A stretch of 38,730 nucleotides of DNA from Microbulbifer taiwanensis (lineage in GTDB: Bacteria > Pseudomonadota > Gammaproteobacteria > Pseudomonadales > Cellvibrionaceae). The stretch lies in assembly GCF_014904815.1 (NCBI RefSeq), contig NZ_JACZFR010000066.1, positions 1-38,730 of the forward strand, read 5' to 3'. Shown here piece after piece: positions 1 through 6,717 of this stretch. The position numbers were made by a program, and so were the translations under genes. The notes under the pieces were generated by a model that worked only from the letters and a program-made list of their open reading frames with translations, had not been told where the DNA came from and did no database searches. Within the stretch, counting starts at the first letter, position 1. Each line of letters opens with the position of its first letter.

Positions 1-100
1 GCAGACCGACAGCTTACTTTGCGCATTTTTTGCGCGGTCGCTGCGTTCCCATTTTCGCGCAAAAAATGCGCAAAGCAAGCTGCGGCTGAGCGCGGCGTTA
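1..100 (+). repeat. attC-like recombination site 1 (integron cassette boundary)
   Basis: A near-perfect 27-bp inverted repeat lies at 10-36 and 56-82, with one mismatch. The 19-nt apex contains GTCGCTGCGTTCCC. The site ends in GAGCGCGGCGTTA at 88-100, the kind of GTT core where integron integrases cut attC. It is followed after 16 bp by the start of an AT-rich gene, the usual cassette geometry. The same apex and the same GCGCGGCGTT ending recur at 645-762 and 37518-37626. The left part of the site may lie outside the window. Confidence 0.7.
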
Positions 101-116
101 CGTTGCAAGGTGAGCT

Positions 117-647
117 ATGAAACTAGCATCTAGATTTATGCCTCAGTACAAGCCAAAGAAAGCAAATAAAATAGCTCTATTTGTTTTTCTAGTTTTAGTC
201 GTAGCTATTGCAATATTTCAGCCAGTTTCTCTTGCTGTCATTTCTGGTATTGTTCTATTGGTGATTGTTTGGAGTAAATTTGAGCAACCAAAGATAGATA
301 GGTATTTTGGGGCGCTGCGTGATGAAAGAAATGGACTTTCAATTTGTGAGTTTGCCAAAGAATTTGATACTCGTGTCGTAGATACATGGATAATTCGAGC
401 AGTTTATGAGCAGCTTCAGGCTGCACTTCCTGTTAACCATAAAATACCTATCAAAGCCTCTGACAACTTACTTGAAACACTAAAACTCGATGAGGATGAT
501 CTTGATTTAGATTTGGTTGAAGAAATCGCTCAAAGAACTGGAAGAAGCTTAGAAAACTGTGAAGATAATCCATATTATGGGAAAGTCATCACGGCAAAAA
601 GTTTAGTGCTATTTTTCAACCACCAGCTGGTGGCAAATGCAACGTAG
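117..647 (+). CDS. Cassette-encoded membrane-anchored hypothetical protein
   Basis: This encodes 176 residues. Two hydrophobic segments lie at about residues 19-35 and 37-52, followed by a soluble, mostly cytoplasmic C-terminal part of about 120 residues. That part carries a very acidic stretch (LDEDDLDLDLVEEIAQRTGR, about 124-143) that reads like a short helical bundle, with weak resemblance to small acyl-carrier-like folds. I cannot name the family. AAGGTGAG at 107-114 supports the ATG at 117. The gene lies between two attC-like sites, and the second begins at its stop codon, so it is a typical integron cassette gene. Its base composition is far more AT-rich than the chromosome from 4069 onward, which suggests acquisition. 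The function is unknown. Confidence 0.75.
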   Translation: MKLASRFMPQYKPKKANKIALFVFLVLVVAIAIFQPVSLAVISGIVLLVIVWSKFEQPKIDRYFGALRDERNGLSICEFAKEFDTRVVDTWIIRAVYEQLQAALPVNHKIPIKASDNLLETLKLDEDDLDLDLVEEIAQRTGRSLENCEDNPYYGKVITAKSLVLFFNHQLVANAT

Positions 648-762
648 CCAGGCGCTGCTGAGGGACAGCCTACTATATGCACCTTTTTGTGTGGCTCGCT
701 ACGCTCACATTCTCACACAAAAAGCCGCATATAGCAGGCTGCCCCAGAGCGCGGCGTTAATT
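645..762 (+). repeat. attC-like recombination site 2
   Basis: Imperfect inverted arms of about 28 bp at 666-693 and 714-741 (CAGCCTACTATATGC against GCATATAGCAGGCTG, and CTTTTTGTGTG against CACACAAAAAG) flank an apex containing GCTCGCTACGCTCACATTCTC. The site starts at the stop codon of the preceding gene and ends in GAGCGCGGCGTTAAT, with the GTT at 756-758. The apex is close to those of the sites at 1-100 and 37518-37626, so the three are one family of recombination sites. Confidence 0.8.
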
Positions 763-803
763 TTGCAGTCGATTTTTGGCGCACAATAAATAAGGAGGGC
801 GTT

Positions 804-971
804 TTGAAGTTGATGCAGAGATGGATACTGACACTGTTGTGTCTCTTTGCTGCAGTTGCATGCTATGTATTTGGAATCCCCGCAGGCGGGGCTATTTTCT
901 TCGTTCTAGGCGTAATTCTTGAAGGTATTTTTTGGACACGGCTTTTCAAGCGAAAATCTGACAAAGTTTAG
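804..971 (+). CDS. Small two-helix membrane protein (55 aa, TTG start), cassette gene
   Basis: This short frame starts at TTG 804 and stops at TAG 969-971. A strong ribosome binding site, AAGGAGGG at 792-799, sits 4-5 nt upstream and decides the start. The 55-residue product is almost entirely hydrophobic, with predicted helices at about residues 6-22 and 24-46 (FGIPAGGAIFFVLGVILEG in the middle) and a basic tail (FKRKSDKV), so the C-terminus is probably cytoplasmic. It fills the cassette between two attC-like sites, which argues for a real gene rather than a chance frame. Small hydrophobic proteins of this form occur in other cassette arrays. Its role is unknown; an inner-membrane location is inferred. 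Confidence 0.7.
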   Translation: MKLMQRWILTLLCLFAAVACYVFGIPAGGAIFFVLGVILEGIFWTRLFKRKSDKV

Positions 972-1001
972 AGCTGCTTAGAATGGCACAGCGCCAACCA
1001 A

Positions 1002-1046
1002 ACTTAACCAGACCAGGCTGTACGCTCCGGCTGGCAACGTTATGCA
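1002..1046 (+). repeat. attC-like recombination site 3 (short type)
   Basis: This compact site reads TTAACCAGACCAGGCTG, a short apex, then CGGCTGGCAACGTTATG. The complementary ends are TAAC (1005-1008) and GTTA (1039-1042), with an inner CCAGGC/GGCTGG pairing. It lies between two short genes and fits a small attC of about 45 bp. The left half (CCAGRCCAGGCTG) recurs at 1421, 1837 and 2896. Confidence 0.6.
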
Positions 1047-1075
1047 ACCAGTAATCTGATGGTAAGGAGTAAGTA

Positions 1076-1423
1076 ATGGAAGAAGAGTCATTTATCAGTG
1101 CCTTGCCAGCCGGCATGCTGATTTCTGTCGTGGTGGGGCTATTGTGTACGGCAGCATTTCTTTATTGCTATCTGTCTCTCAAAAAGTCCAACAATATCTC
1201 AGGATTAAGGCATCTCGGTTATTTTGCCGGCGCTTTTCTTGTTTACTTTATTTCCAATGTTTTTAACTATACGTTGGTTCCGGCCATAATTTTAGTGGCA
1301 GCTGGAGCAGGGTTTGATTGGGCAAAGGTGGTGACAGAAGCTTTATCTTCCCTGCTAAATATTGGTGCGACCGTTCTCTTTATTATGGGTGCACGTTCAG
1401 CTGCGGAGCATGTCCGTACATAA
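1076..1423 (+). CDS. Cassette-encoded multi-pass membrane protein, unknown function
   Basis: This encodes 115 residues with three predicted membrane helices, at about residues 9-33, 46-77 (probably with a break near FNYT) and 88-107. The segments are Gly/Ala/Val-rich and there are few charges. TAAGGAGTAAGTA just upstream places a good ribosome binding site before the ATG at 1076. The stop codon TAA (1421-1423) is the first triplet of the next attC-like site, as in compact cassettes. I do not recognise the family. Overlapping frames in the 3' half are shadows with basic, low-complexity translations. An inner-membrane protein is the only safe statement. Confidence 0.7.
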   Translation: MEEESFISALPAGMLISVVVGLLCTAAFLYCYLSLKKSNNISGLRHLGYFAGAFLVYFISNVFNYTLVPAIILVAAGAGFDWAKVVTEALSSLLNIGATVLFIMGARSAAEHVRT

Positions 1424-1530
1424 CCAAGACCAGGCAGTACGCCCCGGCGCTGCGCGTCCCCGCTGGACGGCCTACGCAATGCGCTTCGCGCAGAAAAAAT
1501 CTACTGTCGCCTCTGCTGGCAACGATATAG
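1421..1530 (+). repeat. attC-like recombination site 4 (diverged core)
   Basis: TAACCAAGACCAGGCAGTA opens the site at 1421 and GCTGGCAACGATATAG closes it near 1530. An inner self-complementary stretch (GCGCTGCGCG and CGCTTCGCGC) could form the stem. The expected GTTA is replaced by GATA, so this copy may be impaired for recombination. It separates two small membrane-protein genes. Confidence 0.5.
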
Positions 1531-1536
1531 GACACC

Positions 1537-1836
1537 ATGAATCAGATTAGCGTAATAAAGATCGCAGTTTATGCAGGTATCGGAGCAGCTCTTGTTGGAC
1601 TAATCGCATTCATCGTAAATTGGACTGCGTGGGGTGGCGGCATGCCTGGGTATAGATTTTTTCTATTCCCTGGAAACTTGACGCTCGTTTACATCTGGCA
1701 TCCATTGTTTACTGAAGAAATAGATTTCTGGCCAAAACTCGCTATTCATATACTAGGCCAGTTTACTGTGGTTTCACTTTTTACTGCATTAATTACTGCC
1801 GCGCTAAAGAGGCTGCCGCGTTTCCTTACCCTATAA
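1537..1836 (+). CDS. Cassette-encoded small membrane protein, unknown function
   Basis: This encodes 99 residues with two clear hydrophobic helices, at about 8-28 and 68-90. Between them is an aromatic, Gly-rich loop (NWTAWGGGMPGYRFFLFPG) that could be a periplasmic or interfacial segment. The ribosome binding site is weak (TAGGA, 1528-1532, 4 nt from the ATG). The stop codon is followed directly by AACAGGCCAGGCTGCAG, the left half of an attC-like site whose right half cannot be found, so this cassette seems to have lost its boundary. I do not recognise the family. Confidence 0.65.
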   Translation: MNQISVIKIAVYAGIGAALVGLIAFIVNWTAWGGGMPGYRFFLFPGNLTLVYIWHPLFTEEIDFWPKLAIHILGQFTVVSLFTALITAALKRLPRFLTL

Positions 1837-2025
1837 ACAGGCCAGGCTGCAGAAAAAATCGTGTGACTTTTAAACAGTCAAGCTCTTCGCATGGAGACAG
1901 CACTCAAATGCTTTTCGCCACGCCAAGTAAGCTCATGATCACAAAGGAATGCGATCTTTTTCTTGAATTTCGGCCAATGAGAAGATGCCGGATTTCTTTT
2001 ACATCCTCATCAGATTGAAGAGAGA
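1836..2025 (+). other. Gene-free stretch with truncated attC-like left half
   Basis: AACAGGCCAGGCTGCAG at 1838-1854 matches the left arm of the short attC-like sites, but no matching right arm with a GTT core follows. The remaining sequence up to 2025 has no convincing coding frame. GAAGAGAG just before 2026 is a plausible ribosome binding site for the next gene. Confidence 0.35.
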
Positions 2026-2413
2026 ATGCGCAGAAAGCGACTAAACCATTATGCTGATGTAGTTTGCAAAATGTTTGTAGGCTGGCGCATCGGTAATGAT
2101 TTGGAGGTGATGTCCGAATTGCCAGATGGCACTATCTTCGTGAATTTACTTACAGGTGAGGCACACCACTCTTTTTGCTGGCCCAGTAGAATTGCAAATA
2201 GCCAAAGAAATTCAAGCCTGGCTTGAACAGCAGGGCAAAAAGGAAGGCGTTGATATTTCTCGACTCGAAAGCGCCACTCTAGAAGTAGACGTTGATACAG
2301 GTAAAGTAGCTACAAGTAGAAAGAAAATTGTTTTGTTCAATTTTGAATGCCGCAGCAACATAAAAACTAATTCATCTACGTACAAAGCAAATGTAAAGGA
2401 TATACAACAATGA
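2026..2413 (+). pseudogene. Frameshifted hypothetical gene (MRRKRLNHYAD-type)
   Basis: Two frames read as one protein broken near 2155-2175. The first (from ATG 2026) gives MRRKRLNHYADVVCKMF, then GWRIGNDLEVMSELPDGTI and FVNLLTG. The second, one base over, continues through PVELQIAKEIQAWLEQQG, an acidic middle, and a Cys/Ser/Lys-rich end with FECRSNIKT at the C-terminus. From general memory of cassette and Pseudomonas hypothetical proteins, the halves correspond to the N- and C-terminal parts of a single family of about 120-150 residues that opens in this way. Skipping one base restores the frame, so an inserted base (or a two-base loss) is the simplest explanation. A sequencing error cannot be excluded. 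The function of the family is unknown to me. Confidence 0.6.
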
Positions 2414-2514
2414 CATACCAGAGTCGCAACCTAAAAATTGGTTACTGTCGAACAGGAAAAATTTCTGACCCAGAATCGAACTTCACTATTGTCTGCCGCA
2501 GGGCCGGCATTTAG
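2410..2514 (+). CDS. Possible 34-aa peptide overlapping the previous stop
   Basis: The ATG overlaps the preceding TGA in an ATGA arrangement, and the frame runs 34 codons to TAG at 2512-2514. The translation (starting MTYQSRNLKIGYC) has no recognisable motif. Support is limited to the stop-start overlap. It may be the remnant of a longer gene or just chance. Confidence 0.2.
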   Translation: MTYQSRNLKIGYCRTGKISDPESNFTIVCRRAGI

Positions 2515-2522
2515 GCGTCAGA

Positions 2523-2756
2523 ATGACAGTCATTGATATTTACAATGAATTTCGAGATAAATTTTCTGAAGTTACCGTTAAAGCAGATGAAGTGCACATT
2601 CTAGAATGGGATGAAGTAGATTCAGATCTTGCTTACGCTTGGTTCGAAAGTCTTGCTAAAGCACTGAACTTAGAAATGGCCAGGGGTTCTCCGGTTGACA
2701 TTTATATTCCTGTATTTAAATTCATGCACAATAAGTACCTGAGCGGAGATATTTAA
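2523..2756 (+). CDS. Small acidic hypothetical protein
   Basis: This encodes 77 residues, acidic, with no signal peptide and no membrane segment. The sequence looks like a small folded cytosolic protein: amphipathic beginnings (VIDIYNEFRDKF), an acidic middle (LEWDEVDSDLAYAWFESLAK) and an aromatic C-terminal strand-helix (VDIYIPVFKFMHNKYLSG). The ribosome binding site before ATG 2523 is weak (AGGCG at 2513-2517). It is AT-rich like its neighbours and lies in the cassette region, but no clear attC separates it from the frameshifted gene upstream. The family is not recognised. Confidence 0.5.
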   Translation: MTVIDIYNEFRDKFSEVTVKADEVHILEWDEVDSDLAYAWFESLAKALNLEMARGSPVDIYIPVFKFMHNKYLSGDI

Positions 2757-2892
2757 GTAAATCAGTGTATTGATATTTCGTTTATTGAAAATTTGTTCTT
2801 GCAGGTAAAGAGTCAGAGGGCAGATCCTTACTGGAACTCGTTACCGCAATTACTGAAGGAGTTGTATGTCTCGTTCCATGGCACTGAGCCCG

Positions 2893-2942
2893 CCTGACCA
2901 GGCCAGGCTGCACTCTCCAACCGGCTACGCCAGATGTCTGAA
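2893..2942 (+). repeat. Degenerate attC-like site
   Basis: TGACCAGGCCAGGCTGCA followed by CTCTCC and CCGGCTACGCCAGATGTCTG resembles the short attC-like site at 1002-1046 in its left arm and in the CCGGCT of its right arm. The GTT core is missing. It sits just upstream of the DinB-family gene, where a cassette boundary would be expected. Confidence 0.35.
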
Positions 2943-2970
2943 TGAATATTGAAATCAAGGAAAATCATAT

Positions 2971-3483
2971 ATGCATTATGGAAATGCCTTCCGATATAAA
3001 AAATGGGCCAACTCGGAGCTCCTATCATTTGGTGAGCGGCAAATTCATTTACTTTCCAAAAGCGATGCGAGCTACTTCATTCGCATACTGAACCACACTG
3101 CTGTTGTAGACAGCCTCTTTATAAGTCGCATTTCCGGAACTCAGGAGTTATTCACTGCAGACAACACTATTGAAACGCCAACGATTCCCGAATTAAGAGA
3201 AAGGATGGATCAAAATGATTCTTGGCTTGTAAGTTTTTCAGAATCAGCAACTTCAAGTGATTTAGATCGAAAAGTTTCGTTCCAGTTTAAAGATGGTGAT
3301 TCTGGCCAACTATCTATTGATGAAATTCTGCTGCATTTGTTGACTCATGGAAGCAACCATAGAGGGATGGCATCTCGAACGTTAGCCTCCAATGGCCTTG
3401 AACGACCAAAAGATACATTTACTAGGTTTTTACATAAATTTGAGCCTTGGCGGCGGGGCGCTGTGGATAATCACGATATCTAG
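2971..3483 (+). CDS. DinB-family (DUF664-like) putative metal-binding protein
   Basis: This encodes 170 residues, the usual DinB/YfiT length. The family is a four-helix bundle holding a divalent metal through three histidines. Here His42 (RILNHTAVVDSLF) and the H-x3-H pair in LTHGSNHRG (residues about 125-129) are the expected ligands, and the C-terminal DTFTRFLH stretch is typical of the group. Members serve as thiol-dependent transferases or stress-related hydrolases; the substrate cannot be told from the sequence. AAGG at 2957-2960 precedes ATG 2971. It is AT-rich and lies in the cassette region between a degenerate attC-like site and the lipoprotein gene. Family confidence is good; specific function is unknown. 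Confidence 0.8.
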   Translation: MHYGNAFRYKKWANSELLSFGERQIHLLSKSDASYFIRILNHTAVVDSLFISRISGTQELFTADNTIETPTIPELRERMDQNDSWLVSFSESATSSDLDRKVSFQFKDGDSGQLSIDEILLHLLTHGSNHRGMASRTLASNGLERPKDTFTRFLHKFEPWRRGAVDNHDI

Positions 3484-3528
3484 TCATGCGCAATAGACAA
3501 AGGATAGCTTCTTGCCAAGGAAAACTCG

Positions 3529-3991
3529 ATGAAAAAAAACCACTTTTATTATTCTATCTATACTGCTTTTCGGCTGTGCACAAGGCCGCGTAGATATTCT
3601 AGATGACGACAAGAAAGTGATTGGATATTGCTCTGCTGAATTTGATTTTCATTGGTATGGAGCACAGGATTCTGTAAATTACATTATTTATTTGTGTGCA
3701 AAGGAGCACATAGAAAAAGGATACAGCATTTCTGACGAGTCAATTCTCGATAATGATTACTCAATCCCGGTGGCGCCTGGCGGTAAAAACTGGAGCAAAA
3801 AATTGGCTAAAGAGCAATTCTTCAAAGATCTTCTAACGGAAGAAAAGTTCGGTTACATATTGGCATCTATTGAGTACGAGTATTGGATGAAAATAGAGGC
3901 CGCCAAGGCGCAGCTAACTCGCTCGACCATTACTCAGTCGGAATATGAGAAGCTAGCAGAAGAGGCTAAGGCTGAATTTGAGGGCACATAG
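3529..3991 (+). pseudogene. Lipoprotein gene with a frameshift in an A8 tract
   Basis: ATG at 3529, with AAGGA ten bases upstream, is followed by eight A residues (3532-3539). With seven A's the reading would be MKKTTFIILSILLFGC, a perfect lipoprotein signal with lipobox LFGC, running on in frame through DILDDDKKVIGYCSAEF to the stop at 3991 (about 153 residues). With eight A's the frame closes at TGA after 25 codons. The downstream part alone could only start at GTG 3617, which would discard the signal peptide. The mature part is hydrophilic, with AEFDFHWYG and an EYEYWMKIEAAKAQL helix. Similar small lipoproteins occur in other cassette-bearing genomes, from memory; function unknown. The tract could be a mutation, a slippery switch or a read error. 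Confidence 0.65.
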
Positions 3992-4068
3992 CATGCTACG
4001 ACCGCTGAATATTGCATCGTTGAGAGTCAGCATGTAAAAACCATCACACCAACGAAAGGAAGCACAAA

Positions 4069-4707
4069 ATGACTGACTTGATTCTCACCACCTTCGACTG
4101 GGTCCCCGAGGTACCGCGGGGTTATGTGCGCGACATTCGTGTGCGCTGGGCGCTGGAAGAGGCCGGCCTGCCCTATCGGGTCGAGAGCGTGCCATTTCGC
4201 GATAGGGATACCGCGCATTTCTCTCGACAACCCTTCGGGCAAGTACCCTGGTTGACCGATGGGGATATCTCCATTTTCGAAAGCGGCGCCATCCTGCTTC
4301 ATCTGGGCCAGCGCAGTGAGGCGCTGATACCTACCGATCCGCGCAGTCGCAGTGAGGTTATTGAATGGCTGTTCGCAGCGCTCAATTCCGTCGAGATGGC
4401 GAGCCTGCCCTGGTCCATCTTTATATTCTCCGGGGATACCGAAGCGACGCCGGGGCGCAAAAGCCTGGACAACTTCCTGGAGTCCCGGCTTCAACACCTG
4501 GAGTCAGTGTTGGCCGAACGCGAATGGCTGGCCGGCGCCTTCTCGGTCGCCGATATACTGATGGCGGATGTGCTGCGCCTTGTCGAGCGGTTCGATGGCT
4601 TGGCGGGGCAGCCGGCCTGCCGGGACTATATCGCGCGCGCCACGGCTCGCCCATCTTTCGTAAAGGCATACGCAGACCAGATGGCGCATTTCGCCGCGGC
4701 GGACTGA
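4069..4707 (+). CDS. Glutathione S-transferase family protein
   Basis: This encodes 212 residues. The N-terminal thioredoxin-like half has the glutathione-site signature FGQVPWL (the cis-proline loop, about 56-62) and the Glu-Ser pair at 71-72 (IFESGAILLHL) that binds the gamma-glutamyl group. The C-terminal helical half has the N-capping motif FSVADILMADVLR. The N-terminus begins FDWVPEVPRGYVRDIRVRWALEE, so the usual catalytic Ser/Tyr/Cys is not obvious. AAAGGAAG precedes the ATG. This is the first GC-rich gene after the cassette-like region and marks the return to ordinary chromosome. A second GST lies 219 bp downstream on the same strand, but the gap makes a shared transcript uncertain. 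Substrate unknown. Confidence 0.88.
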   Translation: MTDLILTTFDWVPEVPRGYVRDIRVRWALEEAGLPYRVESVPFRDRDTAHFSRQPFGQVPWLTDGDISIFESGAILLHLGQRSEALIPTDPRSRSEVIEWLFAALNSVEMASLPWSIFIFSGDTEATPGRKSLDNFLESRLQHLESVLAEREWLAGAFSVADILMADVLRLVERFDGLAGQPACRDYIARATARPSFVKAYADQMAHFAAAD

Positions 4708-4926
4708 GTAGCACCAGTGTCGGCTATTACCACAGATCCTCTCTTTGGATTGGAGCGAGGTGCCGCCCGTAAGAAAAGACGGTCGACGCATAGAACCGAC
4801 CGCTTTCGGCCCCATCGATCACAACTCACAAGGTGAGCTGGCTGTTGTGTCGATTCCATGGTCTCCCTTTCGACCAGATCAGGCGTCATGTGAAATCGCC
4901 TTATCAGCAAATCGAAGGAGCTGGAA

Positions 4927-5553
4927 ATGATCAAATTGTATGGAACACCGCCTACCCGCGCCCTGCGCGTCATCTGGCTGCTCAATGAACTGGGGCTGGA
5001 GTACGAGATGCTCCCGGTGGACATATTGCAGGGTGAGAACCGACAGCAGGACTTCCTCGCCCTCAACCCCACCGCCAAGGTCCCGGTGCTGGTGGACGGA
5101 AGCCTGGTACTGACCGAATCGAGTGCGATCCAACTATACCTGGCCGACAAAAACCCCCAGGCAGGCTTTATCCCTGAAGCGCTGGAGGAGAGAGCCCAGA
5201 TGTATCGCTGGATATTCTTCCTGGTGACAGAGATAGAGCAGCCACTGTGGCGCATCGCACGCCACACCTTCATTTACCCGGAGGAGAAGCGACTGCCCCA
5301 GGATGTCGAACTGGCGCAGCAGGAGTGCCAGGAGATGTTGGCAGTACTCGAGCAGCACATGCAGGGGCGCGACTTCATGGTGGCAGACCGGCTCACCGTG
5401 GCCGACTTCAATGCCGCCTATACACTGGACTGGGCGAACGAAGAGGAGATGCTAGACGGCACACCGAGGTTGAAAGAGTACCTGAAATCGATGTACGCCC
5501 GCCCCACGGCGCCGCCGACCATCGCCGCAGCGTTCGCGGAAATGGAAAGTTAG
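4927..5553 (+). CDS. Glutathione S-transferase family protein
   Basis: This encodes 208 residues. The start reads MIKLYGTPPTRALRVIWLL, with Thr/Ser candidates for thiol activation near residues 7-10. The glutathione loop LNPTAKVPVLVDG (47-58) and Glu-Ser at 64-65 (LTESSAIQLYLAD) are intact. The C-terminal domain carries LTVADFNAAYTLDWA, the conserved N-cap. A strong AAGGAG lies at 4915-4920 before ATG 4927. It is not closely similar to the GST upstream and looks like a different class, so the pair is unlikely to be a recent duplication. It converges on the phosphatase gene downstream, with a 35-bp gap. Cytosolic; substrate unknown. Confidence 0.9.
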   Translation: MIKLYGTPPTRALRVIWLLNELGLEYEMLPVDILQGENRQQDFLALNPTAKVPVLVDGSLVLTESSAIQLYLADKNPQAGFIPEALEERAQMYRWIFFLVTEIEQPLWRIARHTFIYPEEKRLPQDVELAQQECQEMLAVLEQHMQGRDFMVADRLTVADFNAAYTLDWANEEEMLDGTPRLKEYLKSMYARPTAPPTIAAAFAEMES

Positions 5554-5588
5554 CCGGTCACCGGCAACGCGGTAGTGGCCAGGCAGAT

Positions 5589-6089
5589 TCAGGGTTTCGG
5601 ATGCAGCTTCGGGTAGTCGAACAGCTCGACGGCACCACAGGACGCCTCCAGTTCGCACCAGCGGGTTATCCCCAGATGGATATGCAGCACCGCGGCGGTG
5701 GGAAACTTGGGGAGCCGCTCATGGGTGAGATGGTAGCCAAGGTCTTCGAGCCCCGGGTTGTGCCCGACCAACATCAGGTGATGCCATTGGTCGCTCTGCT
5801 GCCGCAGCTGTTGCAGCAGTGCCTGGTAGCCGGCCGCGTAAAGTTCCGGCTGGACCAGTATCTGTTCGGCACTCAGTTCCAGCGCATCGATCAGTGCCTC
5901 GGCGGTGGAAAGCGCCCGGACGGCGCCGCTTGTCAGTAGCCGCTCGGGTACCAGGTCGAACTCACGCACCCGCCGTGCCATGGCCGGGAGATCGCGCTTG
6001 CCGCGTTTGTTGAGCGGGCGAGCGAAGTCTTCCAGAGCGGGATCATCCCAGCTGGACTTGGCGTGCCGGATCAGTGTGAGCTGTTTCAT
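5589..6089 (-). CDS. SixA-type histidine phosphatase
   Basis: This encodes 166 residues from the ATG at 6089. A longer frame to 6170 exists, but its extra 27 residues precede the conserved start MKQLTLIRHAKSSW. RHA at residues 8-10 is the catalytic phosphohistidine motif of the histidine phosphatase superfamily. LTSGAVRALSTAEAL supplies the second arginine and GHNPGLEDL the second catalytic histidine. Length and motifs match bacterial SixA, which removes phosphate from phosphohistidine in phosphorelay or PTS-type proteins. No sensor kinase lies nearby, so the partner is unknown. It is convergent with the GST gene and divergent from the STAS-like gene. Confidence 0.82.
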   Translation of the reverse strand: MKQLTLIRHAKSSWDDPALEDFARPLNKRGKRDLPAMARRVREFDLVPERLLTSGAVRALSTAEALIDALELSAEQILVQPELYAAGYQALLQQLRQQSDQWHHLMLVGHNPGLEDLGYHLTHERLPKFPTAAVLHIHLGITRWCELEASCGAVELFDYPKLHPKP

Positions 6090-6259
6090 GACAGTATCCG
6101 GTTGGCCCCCTGTATCAGGATGGGTGTCGTAGCAGTATCGGCCGCCAGTTCGGCAAATGCCACGCCCCACCTGCGAACACGCGGAATAATTGTCCCCTTG
6201 TACCGGGCGACACCCCCACGCCCTACACTGCAGAGATACGAAACCCCGGAGGCGCTTCT

Positions 6260-6634
6260 ATGTTCAAGGTCGAGAGGGCCGGCGAAAACCGCCTGGATAT
6301 CACCATCAGCGGCAAACTGGACTCAGAGGAGATGAAACAGGCTCTGGACGCGCTTGTGACAAAGTCCGATGGTATCGAGAAGGGAAAAATGCTTTTCGAC
6401 ATTATCGAATACAAGCTGCCCTCGATCGGCGCCATCGGTATCGAGCTCTCCCGCCTGCCCTCCATGCTGGGGTTTATCCGCAAGTTCAGCAAGGCGGCGG
6501 TACTTACCGATGAGGACTGGATAGGCAAAACAAGCGAAATGGAAGCTGCCCTGATTCCGGGGCTGGAAATCAGGGCCTTTTCTCGCAGCCGGAAGGCAGA
6601 CGCGAAGGCCTGGCTAAACAGCGACCCCGTCTGA
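6260..6634 (+). CDS. STAS/SpoIIAA-like protein (DUF3478 type)
   Basis: This encodes 124 residues. The pattern MFKVERAGENRLDITISGKL, then EEMKQALDALVTKSDG, KMLFDII, and a C-terminal helix after GLEIRAF fits the small SpoIIAA-like (STAS/SEC14-fold) proteins of proteobacteria. These are soluble single-domain proteins thought to bind lipids or partner proteins; their role is mostly uncharacterised. CCGGAGGCG (6246-6254) upstream is a suitable ribosome binding site. It is divergent from the phosphatase and convergent with the citrate synthase family gene, so it is probably monocistronic. Confidence 0.72.
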   Translation: MFKVERAGENRLDITISGKLDSEEMKQALDALVTKSDGIEKGKMLFDIIEYKLPSIGAIGIELSRLPSMLGFIRKFSKAAVLTDEDWIGKTSEMEAALIPGLEIRAFSRSRKADAKAWLNSDPV

Positions 6635-6717
6635 GAGCCCCATAGTCAAGCTCAGACAGGATTCGAGAGTCCACACCCGACCTTTGCCCACATTCACGCC
6701 AAGCGCCGCCAGCCCGC

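Noticed and set aside
4708..4926. Small frames in the gap between the two GST genes
   Set aside because: They lack ribosome binding sites and overlap in all frames; the gap more likely holds the leader of the second GST gene.
5247..5939. A 230-codon frame over the GST and phosphatase ends
   Set aside because: It crosses two well-supported genes in the wrong frame and is Arg/Gly-rich.
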